Positions 9,701-17,747 of a DNA stretch of 31,604 nucleotides are shown one piece after another (position 1 is the stretch's first letter; every line of letters starts with the position of its first letter). The translations under genes and the position numbers were made by a program. Location of the stretch: positions 1 to 31,604 of the forward strand of contig JWZX01002816.1 in assembly GCA_001275005.1 (NCBI GenBank), written 5' to 3'. The stretch is from Chrysochromulina tobinii. Its lineage: Eukaryota > Haptophyta > Prymnesiales > Chrysochromulinaceae. The notes beneath the pieces were generated by a model. It had not been told where the DNA came from. It saw only the letters and a list, made by a program, of their open reading frames with translations, and made no database searches.

Positions 9701-10764
9701 GTCATGGCGCTCGTCGACGCGCCGTCTTGAGCGACCGTTGGCGCGACCTGACCCGGACCGTTGGCCGCGCTCGGCATGGCGCTTGGCAAGGTCGTCGCTA
9801 GTTTCTCGAGCGTTTCGCGTAGCAACGCCGCTAAGGCGACTTCCTCACAATCGCCGCCGCCGCCGCCGCCGCCCTCGGTTGCCTCCGCTAGACGCACTAT
9901 GCAACGTGAACGTGCGAAGCCAAAGGCACAGAGCCGCTGCAGCTGCGCACGCGCCACCGCCTCGGCCGCCTCCGCCTCCTCCGCCCGCATCGCCATCTCC
10001 GCACCCGAGATCGAACCCGAGATCGCATCTCCCTCCTCAGACGCGCGCTCGGGTTTCGTCAGCGGCGGAGGCTTGGGCGAGGTGCATATCTCGCATGAGC
10101 TCGCCTCCGCGCCGTTTTCGAACGTGCACGCGGAGCACGCCCACGGGCGCGGCGGCGGGGCGGGCGCTTGTGTCAGAGCGCCGCGCGCACCCGCCACTAG
10201 ACTGATCCCACCGCCGCTGTTCCCACCTCCGCTTCCGTCCGCGCTGATGCCGTTGTTCACACCACCGCTGTTCACGCTGCTGCTCGTCGCCAGCTTGGGT
10301 GCTGACGTGCGCGCGAGGCGCAGCTTGGGCCGGAACTGGAGCGGCAGCTCACCGATCGGCACGTGCACGCACAGCCAGTCCAAGCATTCGGAGAGCAGCC
10401 CTGGGCGGGCGAGCAGGGACGTGCCGCCCTCAACGCCTTCTCCCTCGCGTGCGAGCACGATGGCGACCGCCTGCCGAGCGAAGCGCTCGACGAATTTGAG
10501 CTCGGCCAAAGCTCGTAGCAGGAGCGTCTCGGTCCCGGCGTGCACGCTCGTCGTGGACGCCAGCGCCGCCGGCTCCTCGCGCAGCTCCTCGAGCAGATCG
10601 ATCACCAGCACCTCCATCTCCGCCGACATGCCGACCGAATCGAGCTGCGCCGCGCGCTTCTTTGCCCATTTCTGCAAGCCCTCCTTTTGGTGCTCGAGGA
10701 ACCGACGGTACGCGGCCTCCGCATTCGACTGCGGCGTCGCCTTCGCGGGTCTGTCTCGGCGCAT
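740..10764 (-). CDS. DEVH-box RNA helicase, DHX29/DHX57-like, 23 exons
   Basis: This is an ATP-dependent RNA helicase of the DEAH/RHA family; relatives act in translation initiation or RNP remodelling. The spliced product is 2,124 aa. Domains in order: a CLDWLC..ELP segment near residue 150 shared with DHX29/57 relatives; a RanBP2-type zinc finger near 204-225 (W-x-C-x2-C ... C-x2-C); a UBA-like segment near 262-305; an RWD-like segment from about 415; an Arg/Gly-rich repeat; then the helicase core. Motifs seen: [10 protein letters not shown] (1109-1118), DEVH (1210-1213), SAT (1242-1244), TNIAETSIT (near 1492) and QRRGRAGR (near 1539). The core is followed by the HA2 region ([26 protein letters not shown]) and the C-terminal OB-fold (FVHPSSVN-like, [17 protein letters not shown]). 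Start is the first ATG of the exon 1 frame; stop is TAA at 742-740. Low-complexity inserts (Ala-rich, TTTP, KGG) make it longer than typical relatives. Family is certain; DHX29 versus DHX57 is not settled. Confidence 0.93.
965..1049 (-). other. Helicase intron 22 with shared acceptor module
   Basis: The 85-nt intron starts GTTCGTCAATGC, which loosely resembles the start of the next exon (GTGCGCCACGCG). It contains the acceptor module at 985-1009 (CGCTCAC branch-like core between GCATGC and GGCGCC) and ends CCCCCGTCAG. The junction gives GGELK/VRHAEQ. Confidence 0.7.
1131..1266 (-). repeat. Helicase intron 21: CTGATGAGCC-type tandem repeat
   Basis: On the transcribed strand this 136-nt intron is largely CTGATGAGCCT and TATGATGAGACTA units. 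It begins GTGCGCTCGC, close to the start of the next exon (GTGCGCACCG). Its last 25 or so bases resemble the end of the previous exon (encoding LVYYEK), so both edges look like worn copies of flanking exon sequence. Confidence 0.6.
1498..1600 (-). repeat. Gly/Lys repeat-coding stretch in helicase exon 20
   Basis: Tandem triplets and hexamers (CTTGCC/CCTCC on the plus strand) encode a KGGKGG-type run between the conserved [12 protein letters not shown] segment and the C-terminal OB-fold. It is in frame and has no stop, so it is probably translated as a flexible, basic, Gly-rich insert. Length variation between strains would be expected. Confidence 0.7.
2044..2122 (-). repeat. 12-nt minisatellite coding for TTTP repeats, helicase exon 20
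   Basis: The plus strand shows a unit GGGCGTCGTCGT repeated about six times. On the coding strand each unit encodes T-P-T-T. It lies in frame between the segment ending in [10 protein letters not shown] and the segment leading to [10 protein letters not shown], and is likely a disordered linker. Confidence 0.75.
2237..2353 (-). repeat. Helicase intron 19: TGATGACACTC repeat ending in an exon-edge copy
   Basis: The 117-nt intron consists mostly of CTGATGACACT units. Its last 21 nt match exactly the last 21 nt of the upstream exon; a perfect 27-nt direct repeat (2231-2257 and 2349-2375) spans both splice junctions. Both junctions read GACCAG/GTGATG, so donor and acceptor contexts are identical. 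Confidence 0.8.
2502..2738 (-). repeat. Helicase intron 18: GCATGC-rich repeat plus copy of the next exon start
   Basis: The 237-nt intron holds many GCATGC-containing units (2583-2735). It also holds a 44-nt segment at 2531-2574 matching 43 of 44 bases of exon sequence at 2456-2499, that is, the start of the downstream exon. The acceptor is CCCTCATTAG. Confidence 0.75.
2850..3081 (-). other. Helicase intron 17 with internal copy of exon 17 end
   Basis: The 232-nt intron contains a 16-nt perfect copy (2994-3009) of the end of exon 17 (3085-3100, encoding MLLFG). It also holds GATTGA/GATTCA repeats near 3005-3060 and TAATCGCCT repeats near 2870-2915. A short open frame follows the copy but does not match the helicase family, which continues at 2849. 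Confidence 0.65.
3180..3290 (-). repeat. Helicase intron 16: GATTGCCTCCCTCATCA tandem repeat
   Basis: The 111-nt intron is about five copies of a 17-20 nt unit combining CTCATCA and TGATTGCCTCC on the transcribed strand, ending CCCTCATCAG. The junction gives [11 protein letters not shown]. Confidence 0.7.
3399..3595 (-). repeat. Helicase intron 15: CTGATGACCG repeat with exon-end copy
   Basis: CTGATGACCG and CTGATGGCCG decamers fill most of the 197-nt intron. Near 3500-3525 a 26-nt segment matches 24 of 26 bases of the exon 15 end together with its donor (3591-3616), so the intron carries a second, decayed copy of its own 5' junction. The acceptor GCCCGCAG joins LCLQ to IKLLDLGEI, a conserved helicase-family sequence. 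Confidence 0.75.
3681..3990 (-). repeat. Helicase intron 14: CTGATTGCGC repeats, exon copy and acceptor module
   Basis: The 310-nt intron begins GTAATG, runs through CTGATTGCGC/ACGAGCCCTCG repeats (about 3800-3985) to a CAG/GTACAC site at 3772/3771, then a perfect 46-nt copy (3726-3771) of the first 46 nt of exon 15 (3635-3680), then the shared acceptor module (3695-3719) and CCCCACAG. The AG/GT at 3772/3771 is both an acceptor and a donor in sequence. The splice joins GEAFYM to [19 protein letters not shown], a conserved helicase segment. Confidence 0.8.
4233..4452 (-). repeat. Helicase intron 13: TGATGACCAC repeats
   Basis: CTGATGACCA and CTGATGGCCA decamers fill the 220-nt intron. The last 24 or so bases (TTCAATTGCGATCTCGGAGCAG) resemble the end of exon 13, which also finishes CGGAGCAG. 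The junction gives [15 protein letters not shown], matching the family pattern before the TNIAETS motif. Confidence 0.75.
4560..4804 (-). repeat. Helicase intron 12: perfect 45-nt repeat of exon end plus donor
   Basis: Positions 4703-4747 repeat 4793-4837 exactly. The repeated block covers the exon 12 end (encoding AILVFMPG) and the donor with following intron bases, so the intron contains a second identical donor 90 nt downstream of the first. CTGATGACGCC repeats fill the space between copies; GATTGCCTTC/GCATGC repeats follow. The acceptor CGTCCCAG gives [16 protein letters not shown]. Confidence 0.8.
5022..5107 (-). other. Helicase intron 11: GC-AG intron starting with a copy of the next exon
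   Basis: The 86-nt intron begins GCACGC after AAG. Its first 36 nt match 35 of 36 bases of the downstream exon start. The remainder is the shared acceptor module (5038-5062) and a pyrimidine-rich CCCTTCCCCACAG. The splice gives [17 protein letters not shown] in frame. The duplicated text encodes the same [11 protein letters not shown], and reading straight through soon loses the family frame. Confidence 0.75.
5755..6033 (-). repeat. Helicase intron 9 inside the DEVH motif, with repeated junction copies
   Basis: The 279-nt intron separates DE from VH of helicase motif II. It contains at least two further copies of the junction region (near 5859-5890 and 5927-5959), each reading ATCGTGGACGAGGTACTCGC on the transcribed strand, plus an extra copy of the VHERSL-coding start near 5978-5993. 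Between them are GATTGCCTCCATCATCA and GCATGC units. Confidence 0.8.
7064..7352 (-). repeat. 72-nt coding minisatellite in helicase exon 7
   Basis: About four near-identical 72-nt units encode a 24-residue repeat containing PNMGRGRG and [12 protein letters not shown]. The repeats are in frame, upstream of the ATP-binding motif, and give an RG-rich low-complexity domain of a kind common in RNA-binding proteins. Each unit also contains CCTAATATGGGCAG on the coding strand, which looks like this gene's real splice acceptors (CTAAY shortly before GGCAG), although the frame stays open without splicing. Confidence 0.8.
7664..7861 (-). repeat. Helicase intron 6: TGATTGGACTC repeats with exon-end copy
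   Basis: The 198-nt intron has CTGATTGGACT-type units and, at 7786-7816, a 31-nt segment matching 29 of 31 bases of the end of exon 6 (7862-7892), followed by its own GTGTGATG donor-like sequence. The splice gives [17 protein letters not shown]. Confidence 0.7.
7919..7998 (-). other. Helicase intron 5: 33-nt perfect copy of next exon plus acceptor module
   Basis: The first 33 of 80 nt are identical to the first 33 nt of exon 6. The other 47 nt are the shared module (7936-7960, with GCATGCATGTGCTCACCACG) and TCTCTCCCTAATTAG. The intron starts GTGCGG and the exon starts with the same bases, so the junctions AG/GTGCGG are alike on both sides. Confidence 0.8.
8283..8359 (-). repeat. Helicase intron 4: CTGATGACCG repeats ending in an exon-end copy
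   Basis: This short intron starts GTGAGTGCC, contains CTGATGACCG and CTGATTACCA units, and ends with a 23-nt segment matching 22 of 23 bases of the end of exon 4 (CTCGAGAATGCGG.CTCCGGCAG). The last intron base is at 8282. Splicing gives [17 protein letters not shown]. Confidence 0.7.
8561..8758 (-). repeat. Helicase intron 3: two tandem arrays
   Basis: After the GTACGT donor come five copies of GGAAGCCCTGT (about 8695-8755), then six copies of GATTGCATCTCCCG and variants (about 8605-8690), then CTGATTGCG units and a CCTCATCAG acceptor ending at 8560. No exon copy was seen. Confidence 0.65.
8845..9087 (-). repeat. Helicase intron 2: CCTGACGAACCCGAGTG tandem repeat
   Basis: About eight copies of a CTGACGAACCCGAGTG-type unit (about 8925-9080), sometimes with GG or AAAT variants, follow the GTGCCT donor. 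Further on a 16-nt perfect copy (8890-8905) of the acceptor and start of exon 3 (8831-8846) is found. The acceptor is CCCTCATCAG. Confidence 0.7.
9287..9437 (-). repeat. Helicase intron 1: CTGATTGCGC repeats
   Basis: The 151-nt intron begins GTGAGCC, runs through GATTGCGCCT and GTATGATTGC units (9358-9428), and ends CCTAACTTGGCAG. The CTAAC lies only a few bases from the acceptor. The following exon starts GTGAGGC, like the intron. Confidence 0.75.
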
Positions 10765-11006
10765 TCCAGTCTCCTTGCCGCGCAGCGCACCGTGAACGCG
10801 CGGGACCCCGGCTGTGAAGGGTGTCTTCGTTCAGTTCACTCTCACCCCCACTGCTAGCCTCGAGAGCACATTCGATAGGCTTCCGTTAGGTTGTCTGTTG
10901 TTTATGTAGTAACTGAACAGAAACGGATAACGGAACTGAACTGAACTCGTCAAACACACAAAGTTTGCGAGTCCTACACTGTGACTCGCCGCTTCACCCG
11001 GACGGT
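10765..11006. other. Spacer between two minus-strand genes
   Basis: This 242-nt spacer separates the stop of the decapeptide-repeat gene from the ATG of the helicase gene. Both are transcribed leftward, so it should hold the first gene's 3' end and the helicase promoter and 5' leader. It is AT-richer than the coding DNA (10880-10975) and has a small GAACTGAACTGAACT repeat. I see no TATA box or polyadenylation signal I would defend. Confidence 0.4.
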
Positions 11007-14000
11007 TTAAACGAGCATCCCCAGGGCTTTGAGCGCATACGGCTTGAAGCCGACGGCCTTGATCTCTGCGGCTGCGAAGCCTCCATCCTTGAGCTCCTTG
11101 GCCGTCAACTTGAGCGCTTCGTGAAGCTCCTTGGCGCTAAAGCCAGCCTCTCGGAACTGATCCACTGTGAACGAGCAGGAAGCCATGTCCTGGATCGTGA
11201 AGCCGGCCCCCCGCAGCTGCGTCGCCGAGAACCCCACCTCCTCGAGGTCAATGGCCTTGAAGCCGACCGTGCGGAACTCGTCGGGGGCGAAGCCGACCGG
11301 ATGCAGCTGGGCGAGCGTGTAGCCGCCCTCGTATAGCTCGGAGAGGCCACAGCCGATGGCGTGCAACTCGACCGCGCTGATGCGGCCCGCAATGCGTAGC
11401 TCTTTCGCGCTGATGCCCGCCTCGTGTAGATGCAAAGTCGTGAAGTTGGCCGACAGGAGCTGCCGTACTTTGAAGCCGCCGTCGTAGAGCTGCCTCGCGC
11501 CAATGCCGCACGCGATCAAGTCCTCGATGGGGTAACCTCCCATCCTCAAGTCGGCGACCTTGAAGCCGTTTTCTACGAGCTTCTCGATCGAGAAGCCGGC
11601 ATGGCGCAGCACTTGCACCGGAATGCCTGCGAAGACCAGGTCGGGCAGCGCATAGCCTGCCTCAGCCACCTCCTCCTTTTTGTAGCCGCCCGCGCGGAGG
11701 TCGGCGGCGGAATAGCGCGCCGCTTGCATTTCCTTGGCAGTGAAGCCAGCCTGCCATAGGAATCAGCAGTGGCGATCAGCAGTGGCGATCAGTGGCGATC
11801 AGTGGCGATCAGGGGCGATCAAAGGACGTGAGTTGGCATTCGGTGGCACTCAGTAGGCGGGCAGTTTATCAGTGGCAATCAACGACACTCACCTGCCGCA
11901 TCTCGGACACGTCAAAGCCCGCGAGCTTAATCTCGGACGTCGTGTAGCCACCCGCCTTGATCTCGGCGGCGGTAAAGCCCGCTTCTCTGAGATCGGCGCA
12001 CGAGTACAAGTGCGCGTGGAACTCCTGCGCCGTGTAGCCCCCATTCTTGAGCTGGCTAGTCGAGTAGCCCGCCTGCTTCATCTTGAGCAGCTTTGTGCCG
12101 ATCATGCGGAGCTCCGAGAGCGAATAGAATTGCGCCAAGTCCTTGATGTCAAAGTGGTCCTTGAGCTCAAGAAGCGAGATGCCGCCGGCCTTCATCTCCT
12201 TGATTGAGAAGACGGAGGCGATGCGCAGCCCGCACGCGCGGATCTCCATCATCGAGAATCCTCCATCTCGAAGGTCGAACGCACTAAAGCCTGCCTCCTC
12301 CAGCAGCTTGGCGCTCACGTTTGCTTGGCGGAGCTCATTCACACGGAACCCACTCAAACGCATCTGTTGGATGGTGCACCCGATCCGAAGCAATTCCTCA
12401 ACGCCAAACCCGACGTCTTTGAGCTCCTTGACGGTGGCGCCATTCGTCTTCAGGTCTTCGGCGCTGCACCCGCCCTCTTTCAGATCGTGCCACTTGAACC
12501 CCGCCTCGAGCAGCTCCGGGGTGCTGATCTTCGCGTGCCGCAGCGCCTTGATGGGGAAACCGCCGGCCTTGAGGTCGGGTAGCGTATACCCGAGCTCGAG
12601 CAGCGCCTTTACCTTGTAATTCTTCTCGCGCAGCTGCGCCACCGTGAAGCCCGCGGCCGTCAGGTCGGCGGCGACGAAGCCGATATTGATGAGCTCGTCC
12701 ACGGTGATGTCGGCCGTCGCAAGCACCTTTGCGGAGAAGCCAGCTTGCTTGAGTTCGTCTGGGGCGAAGCCCTTGCCCTCGGCGTACAGTTCGCGTGCCT
12801 TGAAGCCTGCAGCTATCATCTGCTTGCAGTTGAAGCCCGCATCCTTGAGCGGCACGACCGCGAACCCTGCGGCCCGCAGCTCGCTCGCACCCAAATCTGC
12901 GGCCCGGAGCTCAGGCGCCGAGAAGCCCGCGTCCTTGAGCTGCACGACGGTGAACCCGCCGGCGAGCAGGTCTTCTGCCTTCAAGGCGAGCTTCTTGAGC
13001 GTGGCGGCGTTGAAGCCACATTCGCGCAAGTCGCGGACGGAGCACCCTGCTGCGGAGAGCTCGTGAGCGCTGAAGCCGCTCACGCGGCACTCTTGAAGTG
13101 TGATGCCTGTCCCCATCAGAGTGGCCGCATCGAAGCCCACCTGCCTCAGCTCTTGCGTGGTGTACCCAGCCGCCTTGAGCTCCAGAAGCGGGTACCTGAT
13201 GCAAGGTGCACTCGGAGCTCATCAGTGACGCCATCAGGGAGGTCATCAGCAAGGCCACTATCGAACCCATCAGGGAGGTCATCAGGGAGGTCATCAGGGA
13301 GGTCATCAGGGAGGCCATCAGGGAGGCCATCAGCGAGGCCACCATCGAACCCATCAGCAAAGCCATGAGTGAGGCAATCAGCGACCATGAAGAACAATCA
13401 GCGTACCCTGCCTCCTTGAGCTCCTTGAGCGGCAGACCCTCGGCCTTTAGGCCGATGACAGAGATTCCAGCCGCCTTGAGATCCGCGACGGACGAGCCAG
13501 CCATTGCGAGGTCGTTGAGAGAGACGCCCACCTTGCGCAGCTCTTCAGCGCCGTACCCGATGGCCTGCAGCTCCTGCGTGCTGTACCCGGCGGCGCGCAG
13601 CTCGACCAAAGTGAAGCCGACGGCCTTGAGAGAAAAGGCCGAGCATTTCGCGTCGCGAAGCTCGCCCGCCTCGTAGCCCGCCGACTTCAGCACCTCAACC
13701 GACCATCCAGTGCCGATGGCCTCGACGGCGGAGTAGCCGGCGCCCTTAATCTTCTTGGCGCCAAATCCCGCGTCCCGCAACTCGGAGGCGAGGTAGCCCG
13801 CGATGCGCATCTCGGCGCCGCTGTACCCCGCTGTGCGCAGGTCGGCGATCGAGAAGAAGCCCACCTCGCGCATCTCGGAGCAATAGTAGCCCGAATTCCG
13901 CAGATCCGCCGCCGGGTAGCCTCCATTGACGAGCTCCTCGAGTGTGAAGCCGGCGTCTCGCATCTCCTTGGCGCTGAACATGGCCTTTCGCAAATCGTCG

Positions 14001-16894
14001 GGCGTGAAGAGAGGCTTGAGCGTGCGGAGGTCGAAAGTGCCCTCCTTGAGCTGCGAGGCGTCGAAGCCATTGTCCTTGAGCTCGGCGGCTGAGATGCCCG
14101 CCTCCTTGAGCAACTTGGGGCTGAACCCACCCTCGGATAGCTCGATGGGCGTGAAGCTGGCCATCCGGAGCTCCTTGGCAGAAAAGGTTCCTAATCGGAG
14201 CTCGGCCGCTGAGAAACCGGCCACCTTGAGCTCATGGGCCTTGAGGCCAGCAGCTTTGAGGCCGTCGGCGGTGAACCCGCCAACCCGCAGCTCCGCCAGG
14301 TTGAAGCCGGCGCTCAACAGCTCCGATGCCGCGAACCCCACACTCCGAAGTGTCTCTGCATTCACCAGGGTGAACAAGTGGCCGCGTCGGCACGAGCCCT
14401 CGACGATCATTGAGCACAGCTCCTTCTTCCAGGCGTCCCGTTTCAACCGGCCAGTCTTGGCGGCCACGCACATGGTGATGGTGCGATCGCGCGCAATCTC
14501 TTCGTACGCTGTGATGGGCCCGTCGACGTTCTGCCGCAGCATGTCGGCAATGAAGAAGATCTCCTCACGCCACGCCCCCCCCGGAATGAAGAACGGGGTC
14601 GCCTTCAGTGCTTCAATCGCCTCGTCGCCGCCCTTTCGCAGGCGCGCGATCGGAATGATGCAGCCGCTCACCGCCGACAGCTTCAGGTGCTTGAGGGCGC
14701 TCAGCGTCGCCTGGCTCTGGTTGAGCTGCTCGAGCAGCGGCACCCCTGTCGCCTTCGTCCCGACCCACGTCAAGCCGCTCAAGGTCAGGTCGAGGCTGAT
14801 CAGGCTCGAGTTGCGAGAGAGCGCGTCGATCAGCGGGCTGATCTCGGCCCCATCGAGGTGGTATGGGCACTTCCACTCGACGATCGTGCCCTTCTTGAGC
14901 GCGTCGAGCGGCAAGCCCGCGCCCACCTCCCAGAGCTGGAGCGCTTTGGCGCCGATCGTGAGACCCGCCGCGCGCGCGCCCGCAATCACCTCGATCCACA
15001 GCTTCAGCATCGCGATGGTCGAAATGAGGATCGAAGTGGGAAGCACCGCCGCAAACTCGAGCATGGCCAGCTCCGAATCGGACGCGGTGCCCGCCTGCGT
15101 GCGGTAGATGACGACCACGTAGATGTACGACTGGAGGATGCACTGCGGTAGCGACTCGATGACCACCTCGGCGATGATGCGCGTCGCCTTGTAGGCCGGG
15201 ATGAACTGCCGCAGCCACTCGGGAAAGGGCAAGATGGCGAGCAGCCCAAAAGGCTCAAAGAACATCAAGCAGTCGAGCGCCAAGAGGCCCCACGGGAAGC
15301 CGAAGACGAGGAAGAAGAGGTAGATCGAGCTGTTCGAGCCAAACGTACTCTGCAAGTACGGCAGCACGCGCAGCTCGACGATGAGGAACTGGAACACCAG
15401 AAGGAAGATGCCGATGCCGGACCAGGTGTAGTTGCCCGTGGTCCAGAGCAGCACCGAGACCTGCACATCCGAGACGAGGTCCGCAAAGTAGAGGCCGACG
15501 GAGAAGATTCCGTTGGCCGAGCGCATTAGAATCTGGAGCAGAGCGCTCTTCATCAGGCGCCCGACAAAGCCCGGCGAGGTCGCCGAGCTGCCGGCCTGTT
15601 TCGGCGCCTCTTTGCCCCGAGCAAGCGCGTCGCCCGAGGCTTCCGCATGCGTCGTGACTGCCTTCCGGATGCCCATCAGCCCCGACTGGAGGTTCTGGCA
15701 CCGGGTCTGTAGCCGCTTGAGCTTCTCCGAGCACTCCTTCGCTTCGGTGGTGGTAGGATTCTTGCGGTACCGCACCTTGTATTGGACGTCAAGCTCATCG
15801 GCCTGGTCTTGCGTGGCTCTCAACTCCTCCTTCAAGTCCTCTTGCGATAAGGCGGTGTCATCAGCGATGGAGGGTTTGCCGGGCACGGCCGAGGCGGCCG
15901 CCTCCGGGACTCCAGCCTCGATGTCTTCACCCCGCGCCAGAGTCTCAAGCTGCTCCTTTTGCTCCTGCTTCTGATGCTGCGCTCTGGCATGGGCTGCCTG
16001 CAATAGCCCCCAAAAATGCTTGAACTCGTCGAGCTGGAGCTCCCCGTCGCCATTCTCGTCGACTCGAGCGATAGCGCGCGTGATGTCCTCCTCCGAGACG
16101 CTCCTGTTCAGGGCATCTCGAAGCTCTTTGGCATCCACGGTGCCGCTTTTGTCCTTATCTAAGACGGCGAATGCATCGACGTAGTTCATGGACATGTGCA
16201 GCTTGGAGCGCTTTGCAAAAGTCGCCTCCGTAAAGAATCCATTCAGCATACCCGAAGCCTCTTGCTTATCGATCTCAATATAGCCATAGCGCGAGAGGCG
16301 CACGAGTTTATCCTGCAGCCGCCTAATGCCTTTCCTAATCTCCTCGAGGTAGAGGAAGAAGGCTCCTATGGCGAATACGATGCCGAAGTTGAGGGAGAGA
16401 CAGAGAACCGGGTGAGCCTCATAGTAGGTGAAGACCCGATTCATGATGGAGGCGGAGTCTACAAGATCTACGTTCAGCGACTTTTGCAAGGTGTCAAGCA
16501 TGATTCGTATGAATTCGAAGGATGCGACGAGGATCGCACACGCGATTAAGAGCTCGACAGCGCCTTGGCGATGCAGCTCCACTAAGTACTCACGTAGGTC
16601 ATCGCACATCTGCTTGGGAGATGGGCATTGGCACGACGTAGCCCTCGCTGACACTGCCTCTGAAGGTGCATCTGGAGCGGGAGCCCCTTCAATGGCACCT
16701 CGATTGCCGACGCGACTGAAGTAGACCTTCGCAGACCGGCCCACCGGCGGAGGGCAGGACATCGGGGTGGTGAGCGCTCCATCGGTGCCAGCCAATATCG
16801 GCGGCGTGCCTGTTCGATCTGTCATATCTTCCGATCTGGTGAGCGCACTTAACCTTCGCGAGGCGATTTTGGCCAGGTTGCGAACGGAAAGCAT
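11007..16894 (-). CDS. EF-hand / XK-like membrane protein with about 99 decapeptide repeats
   Basis: Three exons (16894-13407, 13195-11893, 11750-11007) give 1,844 aa. Hydrophobic segments lie near residues 113-130 and 160-180. Two canonical EF-hand loops follow: DKDKSGTVDAKE (near 240) and DENGDGELQLDE (near 280). Residues about 455-630 carry several membrane segments with LYFADLVSDVQVSVLLW and IAEVVIESLPQCILQSY, which resemble the XK-related (scramblase-type) family. A leucine-rich stretch lies near 690-740. From about 850 to the end the protein is almost only ten-residue units, roughly [AG]-G-[FY]-[ST]-x-x-[ED]-L-[KR]-x. Both introns fall inside the repeat array and splicing restores its period exactly (EAGYPLLEL, EMRQAGFTA). 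The EF-hands suggest Ca2+ control of a membrane protein; the function of the repeat is unknown to me. The XK assignment is by eye. Confidence 0.85.
11751..11892 (-). repeat. Intron 2 of the decapeptide gene: TGATCGCCAC repeats
   Basis: The 142-nt intron begins GTGAGTGTC, has CTGATCGCCA decamers (about 11765-11820), and ends CTGATTCCTATGGCAG. No exon-edge copy was seen. Splicing restores the repeat text SEMRQ/AGFTAKEM. Confidence 0.85.
13196..13406 (-). repeat. Intron 1 of the decapeptide gene: CTGATGACCTCC repeats
   Basis: The 211-nt intron begins GTACGCTGATTG and is largely CTGATGACCTCC/CTGATGGCCTCC 12-mers (about 13230-13380), ending TTGCATCAG. Both the intron and the next exon start with GTAC. 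The frame is open through much of the intron, but the translation (SLMASLMTSLMTS) breaks the ten-residue pattern, which resumes at 13195. Confidence 0.85.
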
Positions 16895-17187
16895 TTCGGC
16901 TGTACTCTTAGCACGACGAGTGCATGGAGACTACCAGCGTGCAGCCAAGCAGTGCAGCTGGAAGCCTGAGAGGCACGCGACGAGAGAGCCAAAAAGGCAC
17001 CCCAGCACGTTTGGGATTTTGAAGGAGGACACATCTGAAACTTCCCCCATGCGGCAAGTTTTTCTCGCCGTGCCGTCAAAAGACATCCACGTTTGGGATT
17101 TTGATTGAGAAAACGTTTCACATCAACCGTCCACCCAAAGTGGTAAGTTTTTCCAAGGGGTCCTCCCAGCCCCATGGTTTTTCTCGC

Positions 17188-17211
17188 AGCAAGCATGCAT
17201 GCATGCTTGCT
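17188..17211. repeat. 24-bp perfect palindrome centred on TGCA
   Basis: The left half is AGCAAGCATGCA and the right half is its exact reverse complement. The core is ATGCAT/GCATGC, a hexamer also abundant in the helicase introns. It may be a binding site or cruciform; no function can be read from the sequence. Confidence 0.75.
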
Positions 17212-17666
17212 TGCTTCTCGCGATCTCGCCGCGCCGTCGTCCCTGGCCGTCGTCCTTTTTGTGTAATCCTTATCTCGCAAGCGAAACGGCCGGTCGACCG
17301 ATTGGCGCTTGTGCTCGACCGCTGCCATTGTGTGTGTCATGGACTTAACATTCTTCAAGACAGCCCCTTGAAGACAACCGCCCCGGAACCCCAAGATGAT
17401 CCAAGCATTCCAAGCCTAGGAACCAACTAGCGAACTAGGATTCAAGGGCCAACATGATCCCTACCTTGCCGGGTACCTTGCTTGCCCCGAACTGCACGAA
17501 AACTGCACGACGCACCTCGGAACCTAAGCACCAACCATTGGTTGCCCATTTGCCCTTGTGCCCGCCCTTGTGATTGCCTGGTTGGTCTTCCCAGCATTGC
17601 TTCCCAGCTACAACCTACAAAGAAACAAAGGGCCTACAAGGTACAGTCCATTATAGATGCCCTGTG

Positions 17667-17684
17667 TTACATGTGTACATGTAA
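17667..17684. repeat. Short inverted repeat TTACATGT-GT-ACATGTAA
   Basis: Eight-base arms are exact reverse complements around a two-base centre. It lies about 80 bp upstream of the decayed gene fragment. No function is assigned. Confidence 0.6.
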
Positions 17685-17747
17685 TTCTGTGTAGAACTAT
17701 TACAAGATCGAAGATGAAGTTCAATTTTCGATAGCCAGATGTCGACA

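Larger units (their letters stand above)
740..10764 (-). other. Exon map of the helicase gene (22 introns)
   Basis: Exons on the minus strand, 5' to 3': 10764-9438, 9286-9088, 8844-8760, 8559-8360, 8281-7999, 7918-7862, 7663-6461, 6390-6247, 6168-6034, 5754-5371, 5188-5108, 5021-4805, 4559-4453, 4232-3991, 3680-3596, 3398-3291, 3179-3082, 2849-2739, 2501-2354, 2236-1473, 1357-1267, 1130-1050, 964-740. The lengths add to 6,375 nt (2,125 codons with stop) and every junction keeps the frame. Many junctions restore conserved helicase text, such as [31 protein letters not shown] and YYEK/VRTGRV. All introns are GT-AG except 5107-5022, which reads GC-AG. Exon 3 to 6 boundaries rest on frame and splice signals more than on conserved sequence. 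Introns range from 70 to 310 nt. Confidence 0.8.

Noticed and set aside
8563-9801. Plus-strand open frames of 338 and 412 aa across helicase exons 1-4
   Set aside because: They run through repeat introns and antisense exons; the minus strand spliced reading gives the conserved protein.
13926-15107. Plus-strand open frame of 393 aa
   Set aside because: It is the reverse reading of the decapeptide-repeat gene, whose minus-strand frame has clear EF-hands, membrane segments and periodic repeats.
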